64,000 nt of DNA from Ruminococcus sp. NK3A76 (GTDB lineage Bacteria > Bacillota > Clostridia > Oscillospirales > Ruminococcaceae), in assembly GCF_000686125.1 (NCBI RefSeq), contig NZ_JMMA01000002.1:1426001-1490000 (forward strand). Direction: 5' to 3'. Positions 8,650 through 16,483 of the stretch are shown piece by piece. Made by a program: the position numbers and the translations under genes. Position 1 is the stretch's first letter. Each line of letters begins with the position of its first letter. The notes under the pieces were generated by a model. It made no database searches. It was not told the origin of the DNA and saw nothing but the letters and a program-made list of their open reading frames with translations.

Positions 8650-9083
8650 CAGAATTTCCTGCTTTCATTTACAGCAAGAGTGTCACAGCGCTCGTTTTCA
8701 GGATGCCCGGCGTGACCCTTCACCCACTCAAAGGTGACCTTATGCTTTTCTAACAGGATAAGCAGCTTTTCCCAGAGATCAGCATTAAGGGCCGGCGACT
8801 TGTCAGCTTTTTTCCAGCCCCTTGCTCTCCAGCCGACAGCCCAACCTTTAGTCACACTGTCGATTATGTATTTTGAGTCAGAGTATAGAGTTACCTCACA
8901 GCTTTCCTTAAGCGCAGAGAGAGCGGTAATAACAGCTGTCATCTCCATACGGTTATTAGTAGTCTCACGCTCACCGCCGGAGAGCTCCTTTTCAATACCG
9001 TTAAACCGAAGTATAGCCCCCCAGCCCCCCGGACCGGGATTGCCGGAACAGGCGCCGTCAGTAAATATATCAACGTGCTTCAT
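8649..9083 (-). CDS. rnhA: Ribonuclease HI
   Basis: RNase HI cuts the RNA strand of RNA-DNA hybrids. The four acidic active-site residues are all visible: Asp in [13 protein letters not shown], Glu in NNRMEMTAV, Asp in [10 protein letters not shown], and Asp in the C-terminal NERCDTLAV; the His of [10 protein letters not shown] is also kept. The length is 144 residues. It is the first gene after a strong promoter and heads the cysteine desulfurase/MnmA cluster. Confidence 0.95.
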   Translation of the reverse strand: MKHVDIFTDGACSGNPGPGGWGAILRFNGIEKELSGGERETTNNRMEMTAVITALSALKESCEVTLYSDSKYIIDSVTKGWAVGWRARGWKKADKSPALNADLWEKLLILLEKHKVTFEWVKGHAGHPENERCDTLAVNESRKF

Positions 9084-9113
9084 AGCATAAACTCCTTTTA
9101 AGTAGTAACTATT

Positions 9114-9142
9114 ATTATACTACAATTCACTTTATAAATCAA
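9114..9142 (-). promoter_or_regulatory. Sigma-A promoter of the rnhA-mnmA cluster
   Basis: On the minus strand, TTGATT (9137-9142) and TATAAT (9114-9119) are 17 bp apart. Transcription would start about 25 bp before the rnhA start codon. The -10 region is part of a 22-bp block shared exactly with the oadG promoter. Confidence 0.75.
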
Positions 9143-9172
9143 GGTCTTTAGTATTATATTTTATTGACAAAC

Positions 9173-9192
9173 GATCTATAGTATTATAGATC
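9173..9192. promoter_or_regulatory. Perfect 8-bp palindrome, candidate operator
   Basis: GATCTATA-GTAT-TATAGATC is a perfect inverted repeat in the 415-bp gap between rnhA and the solute-binding gene. A TTGACA hexamer (9164-9169) lies just before it. The size and symmetry fit a dimeric repressor site; the regulator is unknown. Confidence 0.5.
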
Positions 9193-9374
9193 AAGCAGTG
9201 ATACTGTAATACATATTCCTATACAATAAGCAGTTTTACATAGGCTAAAAAATGAAACAGCCAAATATAAACATATTATCCTTTGACGGCTATATTAGTT
9301 TTTATAAGGGGGAATGCACGATCTGTTGTCAGATATGCACAAAACATAATGCAACAGTCTGTTAAAACAGCAGA

Positions 9375-9403
9375 TTGACAACAAGAGAATTAATTGATAT
9401 AAT
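9375..9403 (+). promoter_or_regulatory. Consensus promoter of the solute-binding lipoprotein
   Basis: TTGACA (9375-9380) and TATAAT (9398-9403) are 17 bp apart, a perfect sigma-A consensus. The leader would be about 90 nt. Apart from this promoter, the palindrome at 9173 and the rnhA promoter, I see nothing else in 9143-9498. Confidence 0.8.
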
Positions 9404-9498
9404 ATAGATGCAGTAATATGGATACTTATTAAATCAAAGGAAAATATTGATTTTATAAGGCAATATGAAACAGATATCACTATATGGAGGTAAGCAAA

Positions 9499-10917
9499 AT
9501 GAAAAGAATAAAGAGAGCTTTTGCACTTACTCTTTCACTAATCACAGCTTTCGGCGTTGCAGCGTGCAGCAATTCTGACAGTTCGTCATCTAACTCAGAT
9601 GAATCATTTGAAGCAACAGATAACATTGAAGTTGCTGAGAATATGGAAATATCAGCTATTCCTGACGGAGCTGAAAAGACTATCCTATATCTCGGCGAGA
9701 ACGACCTTAACCCAACAAAGGCAAACCCTGAGATATCGACAGAAATGAAGCTCTTCCAGCAGAAGGGCGGTTCTATCGAATGGCACAGATGCACAAACGA
9801 GGGAAGATTTGATGCTCTTGCAAAGGCAATAGCCGCAAATTCTGACGTTCCTGATATATTCAACTACGAATGGCTCTCATTCCCAGCACAGGTAGTCAAC
9901 AAGATGTTCCAGCCGGTTGACGATATAGTTGATTTTGATACTCCTATGTGGAATAATTCAAAAACCACAGCAGATCAGTTTGTGCTTAACGGCAAGCACT
10001 ATGTAGCTCCTCTCGGATATGACCCTTCAGCACTTATTACATACGATAAGAAAAAAGTCGAAGAGTTAGGTATGGAAGATCCTTATGATCTTTATAAGAA
10101 CGGTGAATGGAACTGGGCTAATTTCAAATCCATTATGGATGAGTATGTTTCCGGCGGTTCAGCTGACGATGAAAGATACGGCATCAACGGTTTCTTTAAG
10201 CCGCATATCACTCAGCAGACAGGTAAGACACTTGTTTCATTCGATACATCAACATCTACATTTGCAAGCAACCTGAATGACCCCGATATAGAAGCCGCTC
10301 AGCAGTTCCTCTATGACATAAAGAAGGAAGGCCTTGTTCTTGACGGCTGGATAGGTTCTGCTTCTGAATGCTTCCAGAAGAATTGCTTCTTCTATGGTAT
10401 GGGCGCATGGGCTATAAAGCCTGAGGACGGCGACGAGTGGGGCATTGTTCCTATGCCGCAGTATGATAAGGATCCTCAGAAGATAACAACATCTGATATG
10501 AAGGCATTCATGTGGGTAAGCGGTTCAACAAAGAAGGACGCTGTAAAGTGCTGGCTCGAATGCTACAAATCAGCAAGAACAGACCCTGAATATGAGCAGA
10601 CCAATAAGGATAAGTTCTTTGAGAACAACCCCAACTGGACAGAAGAAATGTACGGTGTATTCCAGGACGTTACATCTGATGATTACTTTATGATATTTGA
10701 CTATGCATTCGGTGTATCCTTCAAAATGGGTGACAGAACTCAGTTTGACGGAAACCAGTGTCTTGTTGATGCACTCTATGGTTCTTCTTCATCTGAGGAC
10801 GATGACGGCGTTCAGATGACATGGACTCAGGTAAGAGAGACCTACTCCTCGACCGTTGATTCCGAAGTAAGCAAGCTCAATGATGCTGTTAAGAAGTATA
10901 TAGCAGAAAACAACTGA
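9499..10917 (+). CDS. Extracellular solute-binding lipoprotein, ABC sugar-transporter type
   Basis: The 472-residue product has a lysine-rich signal peptide ending in a lipobox (FGVAAC, Cys ~24), then a Ser/Asp-rich linker, then a family 1-like binding domain of ABC sugar transporters. Typical features are the bait-like NGKHYVAPLGYDPSALITYDK (~residue 165), the repeated aromatic residues and PMPQYDKDPQ. The frame opens at 9484, but GGAGG (9486-9490) lies inside those first codons, so ATG 9499 is the start. No permease or ATPase genes are beside it, so it either works with a remote transporter or is a surface binding protein. The ligand cannot be told from sequence; oligosaccharide is likely. 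Confidence 0.88.
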   Translation: MKRIKRAFALTLSLITAFGVAACSNSDSSSSNSDESFEATDNIEVAENMEISAIPDGAEKTILYLGENDLNPTKANPEISTEMKLFQQKGGSIEWHRCTNEGRFDALAKAIAANSDVPDIFNYEWLSFPAQVVNKMFQPVDDIVDFDTPMWNNSKTTADQFVLNGKHYVAPLGYDPSALITYDKKKVEELGMEDPYDLYKNGEWNWANFKSIMDEYVSGGSADDERYGINGFFKPHITQQTGKTLVSFDTSTSTFASNLNDPDIEAAQQFLYDIKKEGLVLDGWIGSASECFQKNCFFYGMGAWAIKPEDGDEWGIVPMPQYDKDPQKITTSDMKAFMWVSGSTKKDAVKCWLECYKSARTDPEYEQTNKDKFFENNPNWTEEMYGVFQDVTSDDYFMIFDYAFGVSFKMGDRTQFDGNQCLVDALYGSSSSEDDDGVQMTWTQVRETYSSTVDSEVSKLNDAVKKYIAENN

Positions 10918-10929
10918 TTATAATTTCAA

Positions 10930-10970
10930 AGACCGCCTGAGGCTCAATTGCCCCGGCGGTCTGTTTTGTT
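10930..10970. terminator. Bidirectional intrinsic terminator
   Basis: The stem AGACCGCC (10930-10937) with GGCGGTCT (10955-10962) is followed by a TGTTTTGTT run. It separates the convergent solute-binding gene and the lipoprotein gene at 10969. Confidence 0.85.
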
Positions 10971-11589
10971 ATTTACTTAGCCTGTCTCTTGCCATCTGTA
11001 GGAAGCTCTTTCCCTGATCCTTAGGGTCAAGATCTACGTCCTTGGCGTTGGCTTTCCACTTGCTCGAATCAGGCAGGACAGAATATGCCGTGTTGTGCTG
11101 CTCCCATTCATAAGCAAGGTCTTCCGGTGTGCGGTACCCCTCATAATCATTTGTATGTATCGGGTGAATGTCAGATAACGCTTTGCAGATGATAATCATG
11201 TCGTTCTTGTTAGTTATCTTGTATGAATCAACTATCTTCCAGTTGTCGGTAGTGTAATATGCATTATAGCTCTCACCCGAGTAGGTAAATGTGTAACTCC
11301 CCTCACCCGTTTCGGTAAGACCTATGTCATCAGTGCTGCTCAGCAAGCCGGAATCCTTCTTTCCTTTTTTGCCGGTCTTCTTTGCCGTAGTTGTAGTTGT
11401 CACGGTGGTTTCAGACCCGGAAACAGAACCGGTAGGAGACGCAGTTTCAGCAACTGATGATGCAGCAGTTGTATTAGTATCAGCCTGTGTCTGCGAAACA
11501 GATATCTCATTTCCTAAACTACACGAGCATACTGAAATTGCAGCAACTAACAGCGCAAATATGCATACTGACCTGAATACAGTTTTCAT
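10969..11589 (-). CDS. Putative lipoprotein of unknown function
   Basis: This 206-residue protein begins with a signal peptide and a lipobox-like VCSC (Cys ~24). A Ser/Thr/Lys-rich linker with six Thr in a row and KKTGKKGKK follows, then a C-terminal domain from about residue 85 that I do not recognise (EGSYTFTYSGESYNAYYTTDNWKIVDSYKITN). Such linkers usually hold a domain away from the membrane through the wall. A GGAG box lies 9 nt before ATG. It follows the DUF4317 gene by 14 bp, probably in one operon. Confidence 0.8.
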   Translation of the reverse strand: MKTVFRSVCIFALLVAAISVCSCSLGNEISVSQTQADTNTTAASSVAETASPTGSVSGSETTVTTTTTAKKTGKKGKKDSGLLSSTDDIGLTETGEGSYTFTYSGESYNAYYTTDNWKIVDSYKITNKNDMIIICKALSDIHPIHTNDYEGYRTPEDLAYEWEQHNTAYSVLPDSSKWKANAKDVDLDPKDQGKSFLQMARDRLSK

Positions 11590-11603
11590 GTCATATCACT
11601 CCG

Positions 11604-12731
11604 TCAGTCTATGTTCGCCGGTATGCCGTTAATCTCGACCGCAGCATCATCAAGTGCAATAACTATGCATCGCTTTCCGTCAACCATCTGAGTGCGCACC
11701 TTATCAACAGCTTCTTTCTTGACATTTACTGTAACGCTCGGCATTGTGATGGTCGTTTTCTTTTCTATAAGATTATACGCAGTAAAAGGCTTTTTCTCCA
11801 TTGCCTTTTCATATGCCTGCGGCAGCTTTTCAAGGTTTTCCTGACTTACACCTGCCTCCCAGAGTATTGTATTGAGCCGCCTTTCATCAATCTTGGGTAT
11901 CTCTGTATCATTGGCGTTCTGAGCAGCAAAATCCTGTATCTTCTCATTTACCTTAGTAACTATCTCATAGTCAAGCTCTTCACCAACGACATTATTTATA
12001 AGAGCCTTGAAAACAGTCTTCTCGCCCTCGCTTGAAAACTGGAATTCACAGTCAAGCATATCCTGAACAACAGAAGCATTCGGCTTTTTGGCATTTTTTG
12101 AATAAACCATAACCGCATTAACATCAGGCATTCTGTCAGAAAAAACAGGGAAAAGAAAACCGTCAGTTGGCAGCTCAACTATCTTATCAGCTGTTGCTTT
12201 CTTGATAATAGAATTCGACTCATCATCATATATCAGCCCGTCAAATCGGGTATTCACAGGCGAGATAGCTGTAATCAGGAAATTATAGTTCATCTCGCTT
12301 TCTTCTGTAAGCTCATCATTCTTATTCTTTGCAAAAACACTGTATGTACAATGAGCCGAGAATATAGCATAAGTCGATACATAAGCCACCTTTTCAGTTA
12401 TCCTCTGCAAAAAAGCATCAATAAGCGTTTCATCTTTAAACTTAGCCATCATGTTATCATAAAGCAGCTTCTGAGCTCCGCCCTCAGCATATGAGCTCTG
12501 AGGAAAAGCAAATTCATTGAGGTTTTTACCAAGCTGACCACTGAGGACTTTTTTTAGGTTCAGTATTATCTGTTCGCTCTCGTCCTGAGAAAGCGTGCTG
12601 TACAGATCTACAGATTTATACTTTATATTCTTCTCACTGTCCACAAAAGCGGACACTACATTGCTTATCGTAAAATATCCGCAGTCGTCAGAGAAGTTCT
12701 TTTTAAGCTCGTTTATTTCTTTTTTATTCAT
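11604..12731 (-). CDS. DUF4317 family protein
   Basis: The 375-residue product matches the DUF4317 family of Clostridia as I remember it: N-terminal MNKKEINELKKNFSDDCGYF, and later the VVQDMLDCEFQFSSEGEKTVF block. It has no signal peptide or membrane helix. The function of the family is not known. The frame opens one codon earlier with TTG, but ATG 12731 has the better spacing from GGAGAG. It probably forms an operon with the lipoprotein at 10969. Confidence 0.82.
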   Translation of the reverse strand: MNKKEINELKKNFSDDCGYFTISNVVSAFVDSEKNIKYKSVDLYSTLSQDESEQIILNLKKVLSGQLGKNLNEFAFPQSSYAEGGAQKLLYDNMMAKFKDETLIDAFLQRITEKVAYVSTYAIFSAHCTYSVFAKNKNDELTEESEMNYNFLITAISPVNTRFDGLIYDDESNSIIKKATADKIVELPTDGFLFPVFSDRMPDVNAVMVYSKNAKKPNASVVQDMLDCEFQFSSEGEKTVFKALINNVVGEELDYEIVTKVNEKIQDFAAQNANDTEIPKIDERRLNTILWEAGVSQENLEKLPQAYEKAMEKKPFTAYNLIEKKTTITMPSVTVNVKKEAVDKVRTQMVDGKRCIVIALDDAAVEINGIPANID

Positions 12732-12756
12732 CAAAATCTCTCCGTTTGTTTTATTG

Positions 12757-13071
12757 TTAAAAACTCAGCATTGCCGACAGGTCAACTCTCATGACCCCAC
12801 AAGCTATAAGAGCAGCCGTTCCTACAGCCCACGCTGCAAGGAAGGCAGCAAGCTCGCTCTTGTTCTTTTTTAGCTTTAATACGGCTGTTATCATAACTAT
12901 CAGCCATATAAGCATCATAACAAAGCCTATCGGTGATGTAAACATATCCTCTTCATAGTCCTTTGAGTCCTTTGATGTTCCGGGAAATGCAAAGGCATAC
13001 CCGAGCAAAGCCCAATATGAACCGAAAAAGCCATGCAAAAGACCGAGAAAAGCAAATAGAACCTTTTTCAT
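12757..13071 (-). CDS. Small membrane protein
   Basis: This 104-residue protein has about three hydrophobic segments (residues 3-28, 48-66, 74-92), with a short polar loop GTSKDSKDYEEDMF between the first two. I do not recognise the family. An ATAGGAG box precedes the ATG. It sits between the oadA-type operon and the DUF4317 gene on the same strand, so it could be a read-through product of either. Confidence 0.65.
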   Translation of the reverse strand: MKKVLFAFLGLLHGFFGSYWALLGYAFAFPGTSKDSKDYEEDMFTSPIGFVMMLIWLIVMITAVLKLKKNKSELAAFLAAWAVGTAALIACGVMRVDLSAMLSF

Positions 13072-13089
13072 TAGTTGCTCCTATAACTA

Positions 13090-13116
13090 AGGGACTGTAT
13101 TTAACAGTCCCTTTTT
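13090..13116. terminator. Hairpin after the oadA-type operon
   Basis: The stem AGGGACTGT (13090-13098) with ACAGTCCCT (13104-13112) begins 12 bp past the oadA-type stop codon. The T run follows on the + strand, where no gene needs it; on the minus strand the hairpin has only a weak U tract. It may thus be a partial terminator for the minus-strand operon. Confidence 0.5.
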
Positions 13117-13123
13117 ATGTGCT

Positions 13124-14524
13124 TTATACTACGGGATGAACCTTGTTTGCTGCATCGCTGTGCTCGGAATCAACACCGTATTTCTTGTCTCTCCTCTGCT
13201 TGAAGAACTTGGGTGCTACCTTCGGGAACATAGCATATGTGAGGATATCCTCCTCCTGCTCTGTCCACTCAGCAGCCTCTTTCTTCATTGTCTCAAACTC
13301 AGGCTCGAGCTGGTCTGCCGGACGGCAGGTTATAGGCTCTTCGTCGCCAAGTATCTTCTTCTGGAAGTCCTTATCTATCTCAACAGGTGTCTTACCGTAT
13401 TCGCCCTTAACAAGACCCTTGAATTCCTTTGTAACGGTCTTGTAGCGCTCGCCCATGATAACATTGAACACAGCCTGTGTACCAACTATCTGAGATGTAG
13501 GAGTTACGAGCGGCGGGAAACCTGAATCCTTTCTGACCTTTGGAACTTCTCTTAAAACTTCATCGAGCTGGTCAGCCTTGCCTGCCTGCTTAAGCTGCGA
13601 GAGGAGGTTTGAAAGCATACCGCCGGGAACCTGATAAAGCAGCGCATTTGTATTTGTAGCAAGCATCGAGGGGTCAAGAAGACCACTGTCGATATACTTC
13701 TTTCTGAGACCCATGAAATAATCTCTTATCTCATTGAGCTTTACAAGATCAAGACCTGTGTCATACTCAGTGTCCTTAAATGTAGCAACTATACTCTCTG
13801 TCGGTGCATGAGATGTACCAAGTGCAAGAGGAGACATTGCTGTGTCAACGCCGTCAACGCCTGCCTCAACAGCCTTTATGATGCACATAGATGCAAGACC
13901 TGATGTATAATGTGTGTGAAGCTGAATCGGTATCTTGACAACGCTCTTGAGCTCCTTGACCAAAGCCTCTGCCTCATAAGGAGTAAGAAGCGCAGCCATA
14001 TCCTTAATGCAAATAGAGTCAGCACCGGCATCTTCTATCTGCTTAGCATAGTTCTTGTAATACTCATGTGTAAATACCTCACCAAGAGTGTAAGAGATAG
14101 CTACCTGAGCATGGCCGTTTTCCTTCTTTGCAGCCTTGATAGCTGTATCAAGATTTCTTATATCGTTGAGCGCATCGAATATTCTTATAATGTCGATACC
14201 GTTAGCAATAGACTTCTGAACGAAATACTCAACAAGGTCATCAGCATAGTGGCGGTAGCCAAGCATATTCTGGCCTCTGAAAAGCATCTGCAGCTTTGTG
14301 TCAGGCATTTCCTTTCTGATTATACGAAGTCTCTCCCAGGGGTCTTCGTTAAGGAATCTTATGCAGGAATCAAATGTAGCGCCGCCCCAGCATTCGCAGG
14401 AGTAGAAGCCTATCTTATTCATTTCCTGAAGAATAGGACGCATATCGTCCATACTCATTCTTGTTGCAAGCAGTGACTGGTGAGCATCACGAAGCACTGT
14501 TTCGGTTATTCTTAGCTTTCCCAT
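13124..14524 (-). CDS. oadA: Oxaloacetate decarboxylase alpha / transcarboxylase 5S-type subunit
   Basis: This 466-residue subunit moves CO2 between oxaloacetate or pyruvate and biotin. It has the HMGL-like fold with TVLRDAHQSLLATRM at the N-terminus, LFRGQNMLGYRHYADD (~85), the metal-binding HTHYTSGLASM (~208) and the lysine that is carbamylated in the family, in SICIKDMAALLTP (~178). It ends without a fused biotin domain; that is the separate gene at 14544. In the transcarboxylase of Propionibacterium the same part is the 5S subunit. The GGAGG box and 19-bp gap show co-transcription with the biotin carrier. Confidence 0.92.
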   Translation of the reverse strand: MGKLRITETVLRDAHQSLLATRMSMDDMRPILQEMNKIGFYSCECWGGATFDSCIRFLNEDPWERLRIIRKEMPDTKLQMLFRGQNMLGYRHYADDLVEYFVQKSIANGIDIIRIFDALNDIRNLDTAIKAAKKENGHAQVAISYTLGEVFTHEYYKNYAKQIEDAGADSICIKDMAALLTPYEAEALVKELKSVVKIPIQLHTHYTSGLASMCIIKAVEAGVDGVDTAMSPLALGTSHAPTESIVATFKDTEYDTGLDLVKLNEIRDYFMGLRKKYIDSGLLDPSMLATNTNALLYQVPGGMLSNLLSQLKQAGKADQLDEVLREVPKVRKDSGFPPLVTPTSQIVGTQAVFNVIMGERYKTVTKEFKGLVKGEYGKTPVEIDKDFQKKILGDEEPITCRPADQLEPEFETMKKEAAEWTEQEEDILTYAMFPKVAPKFFKQRRDKKYGVDSEHSDAANKVHPVV

Positions 14525-14543
14525 TTTATTATACCTCCGTACA

Positions 14544-14900
14544 TCAGCCTACTACTACAAGAACAGCACCTGTCTCAACAGACGAGCCCTTTGTAGTGTT
14601 TATGCTCAGTACCTTACCGTCAACGGGCGAGTTTACATCGTTCTCCATCTTCATAGCCTCGAGCACGCATACAGCCTGACCGCTCTTTACGCTGTCACCT
14701 ACTGCTACCTTGATATCAAGGATAGTACCGGGCATAGGAGCTGTTATCTTAGTACCGTCTGCAACAGGAGCAGCAGCCGGAGCAGGAGCAGCAGCTGCAA
14801 CAGGTGCTGCAGCAACAGGAGCAGGAGCAGCGCCAGCATCAAGCTCCTCAACAGCTACATCATAAGCCTTACCGTTTACTGTGATATTATATCTTTTCAT
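14544..14900 (-). CDS. Biotin carboxyl carrier protein (GcdC/MmdC/1.3S type)
   Basis: The 118-residue protein has an N-terminal [19 protein letters not shown] strand pair, a flexible Ala/Pro linker (residues 24-46) and a C-terminal biotinyl domain. The biotinylated lysine is in EAMKMEND (~residue 84). Linker and domain match the mobile arms of Na+ decarboxylases and the 1.3S subunit of transcarboxylase. It sits between the carboxyltransferase and 5S-type genes with short gaps and its own GGAGG box. Confidence 0.93.
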   Translation of the reverse strand: MKRYNITVNGKAYDVAVEELDAGAAPAPVAAAPVAAAAPAPAAAPVADGTKITAPMPGTILDIKVAVGDSVKSGQAVCVLEAMKMENDVNSPVDGKVLSINTTKGSSVETGAVLVVVG

Positions 14901-14930
14901 GATTGATTACCTCCGTTATGTGTTTAAGCA

Positions 14931-16313
14931 TTAAAGCTGTATATTGCTGTGTTTCTTAGGCAGTCTCTGTGAACGCTTGCCTGCCATTATCTCAATGCTC
15001 TCTCTGAGAGCGCTGCGGAGCTGTGAAGCAGCTACTACGCCGTCAACTGCACCGTTCTGTGCAGCTGCAAAAGCGGAGCATTCATTCTTGACATACTCAT
15101 CAGCGAGTGCCTTTCTTGCAGATGCAAGGTCAGCAGCACCGGCGAGCTTGTCATGAGCCATAAACTCAACAGCTGTGAGCGGGTCAAGTGCTGAGATAAC
15201 TGCGCTGTCAACAGCGAATGTCATATCAGAGTTTGCACCCTTGCCTGCAAGAGCCATAAACGCTGTACCATAAGCCTTGCCGGTAACAGCAGCGACCTTA
15301 ACAGTTGTTGCCTCAGCATATGCGTGCGAGAGCTTAGCCATTGCCTTAACTGCGCCGCACTTCATAGCCTGCTCGTCGTTCTTGAAGCCTTCTGTATCAA
15401 CAAGAGTTACGGCAGGTATATTGAAGCAGTCGAGCATTCTTATAAATCTTGCGAGCTTTGCACTGTCGTGAACTGTGAGCTTGTCAGCTGTCTTGTTTGT
15501 AGCAAGAACACCTACACAGTTGCCGCCGAGTGAAGCAAGTGCTGTATATGCAGCTTTACCAAAATCAGCGTAGAGCTCCTTAACTGAACCTTCATCAAAT
15601 ATTGCAGCAGCCTGTGAAGCAGCATCTGTACCAAAAGCAGCTGTAGGCTCTTCAAACTCATACATAGGAACAGGAGAAAGGTTGTTCTGCGGAACTCTGC
15701 CAAGAAGACTCTTAACAGCTGCAAATGCAGATGCATCGTCGTCAGCAACAAGTGCAGCAACGCCGGTATTGGCAGCATTCTGTGCAAGATCCTTGATGCC
15801 GGAGTTAGGAGAAACGTAAAGCTCGCTGTCCTTGGTAACTATAACAAAATCAGCATTAACAGCAAGCATAGCAGCAGCACCTGCACAAACGCCGCATACT
15901 ACAGAAACTGTAGGAACAACGCCCGAAAGGTTAGCGCTCTTTAATAACAACTCGCCGTATGAAGAAAGAGAAGAAAGAGCATCGGAAACATCTGCGCCGT
16001 AGGAATCATAGATACCTACAACAGGTGCTCCGGTCTCAGCAGCAAGCGAATAAAGCTTGCTTATCTTATCAGCACCCTCTTTTGTAAGAGCGCCGCTCTT
16101 AGCTGAAATATCCTGTGAAAAAGCATAAACGGGCACTCCCTCAACGTAGCCGAAAGCTGTAACAACGCCCGAAAGAGCATCGCCAGACTTTACAAAACGC
16201 CCTGTCTCGGTAAACTTCCCGTCATCAAACAAAAATGTAAGTCTGCTCACTGCCTTCTGTGATGCGCCCGAAAGCGCTTCAAGCTCAGCAGCTGTGCTAA
16301 GATTAATAGACAT
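14931..16313 (-). CDS. Carboxyltransferase subunit (MmdA/12S-like, divergent)
   Basis: This 460-residue protein looks like the carboxyltransferase subunit of biotin enzymes: a crotonase-type double domain with VVGIYDSYGADVSDALSS and CGVCAGAAAMLAVNADFV in the first half, and VGVLATNKTADKLTVHDSAKLARFIRMLD and MALAGKGANSDMTFAVDSAVIS in the second. It is shorter than the usual ~510 residues and divergent, so the acyl-CoA substrate is unclear. It is first in the operon with the biotin carrier and the OadA-type subunit. That trio equals the 12S, 1.3S and 5S parts of methylmalonyl-CoA carboxyltransferase. Confidence 0.82.
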   Translation of the reverse strand: MSINLSTAAELEALSGASQKAVSRLTFLFDDGKFTETGRFVKSGDALSGVVTAFGYVEGVPVYAFSQDISAKSGALTKEGADKISKLYSLAAETGAPVVGIYDSYGADVSDALSSLSSYGELLLKSANLSGVVPTVSVVCGVCAGAAAMLAVNADFVIVTKDSELYVSPNSGIKDLAQNAANTGVAALVADDDASAFAAVKSLLGRVPQNNLSPVPMYEFEEPTAAFGTDAASQAAAIFDEGSVKELYADFGKAAYTALASLGGNCVGVLATNKTADKLTVHDSAKLARFIRMLDCFNIPAVTLVDTEGFKNDEQAMKCGAVKAMAKLSHAYAEATTVKVAAVTGKAYGTAFMALAGKGANSDMTFAVDSAVISALDPLTAVEFMAHDKLAGAADLASARKALADEYVKNECSAFAAAQNGAVDGVVAASQLRSALRESIEIMAGKRSQRLPKKHSNIQL

Positions 16314-16355
16314 ACAGATATCCTCCGTTTCAATTTTGCATAATCATACATATTA

Positions 16356-16384
16356 ATTATACTATTTTTTTTCAAACATATCAA
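16356..16384 (-). promoter_or_regulatory. Promoter of the carboxyltransferase operon
   Basis: TTGATA (16379-16384) and TATAAT (16356-16361) on the minus strand are 17 bp apart, about 45 bp before the start codon. Confidence 0.75.
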
Positions 16385-16440
16385 GGGGCGAGCTGTAGTT
16401 TCTTCAAATTTTACTTTTAGTTCATAATTTAAAATAACAA

Positions 16441-16469
16441 AATACAGCCCGGGATCTCCGGACTGTATT
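16441..16469 (-). terminator. Terminator of the glycoside hydrolase operon
   Basis: The arms at 16441-16452 and 16458-16469 pair over 12 bp with one mismatch (core ATACAG..CTGTAT), followed on the minus strand by TTGTTATTTT. It ends the operon 15 bp past the GH5 stop. Confidence 0.8.
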
Positions 16470-16483
16470 AACCAGAATATTAC

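Noticed and set aside
15324-15533. Several long open frames opposite the carboxyltransferase and biotin carrier genes
   Set aside because: These arise from the biased codon use of Ala-rich proteins. They have no ribosome binding sites or known motifs.
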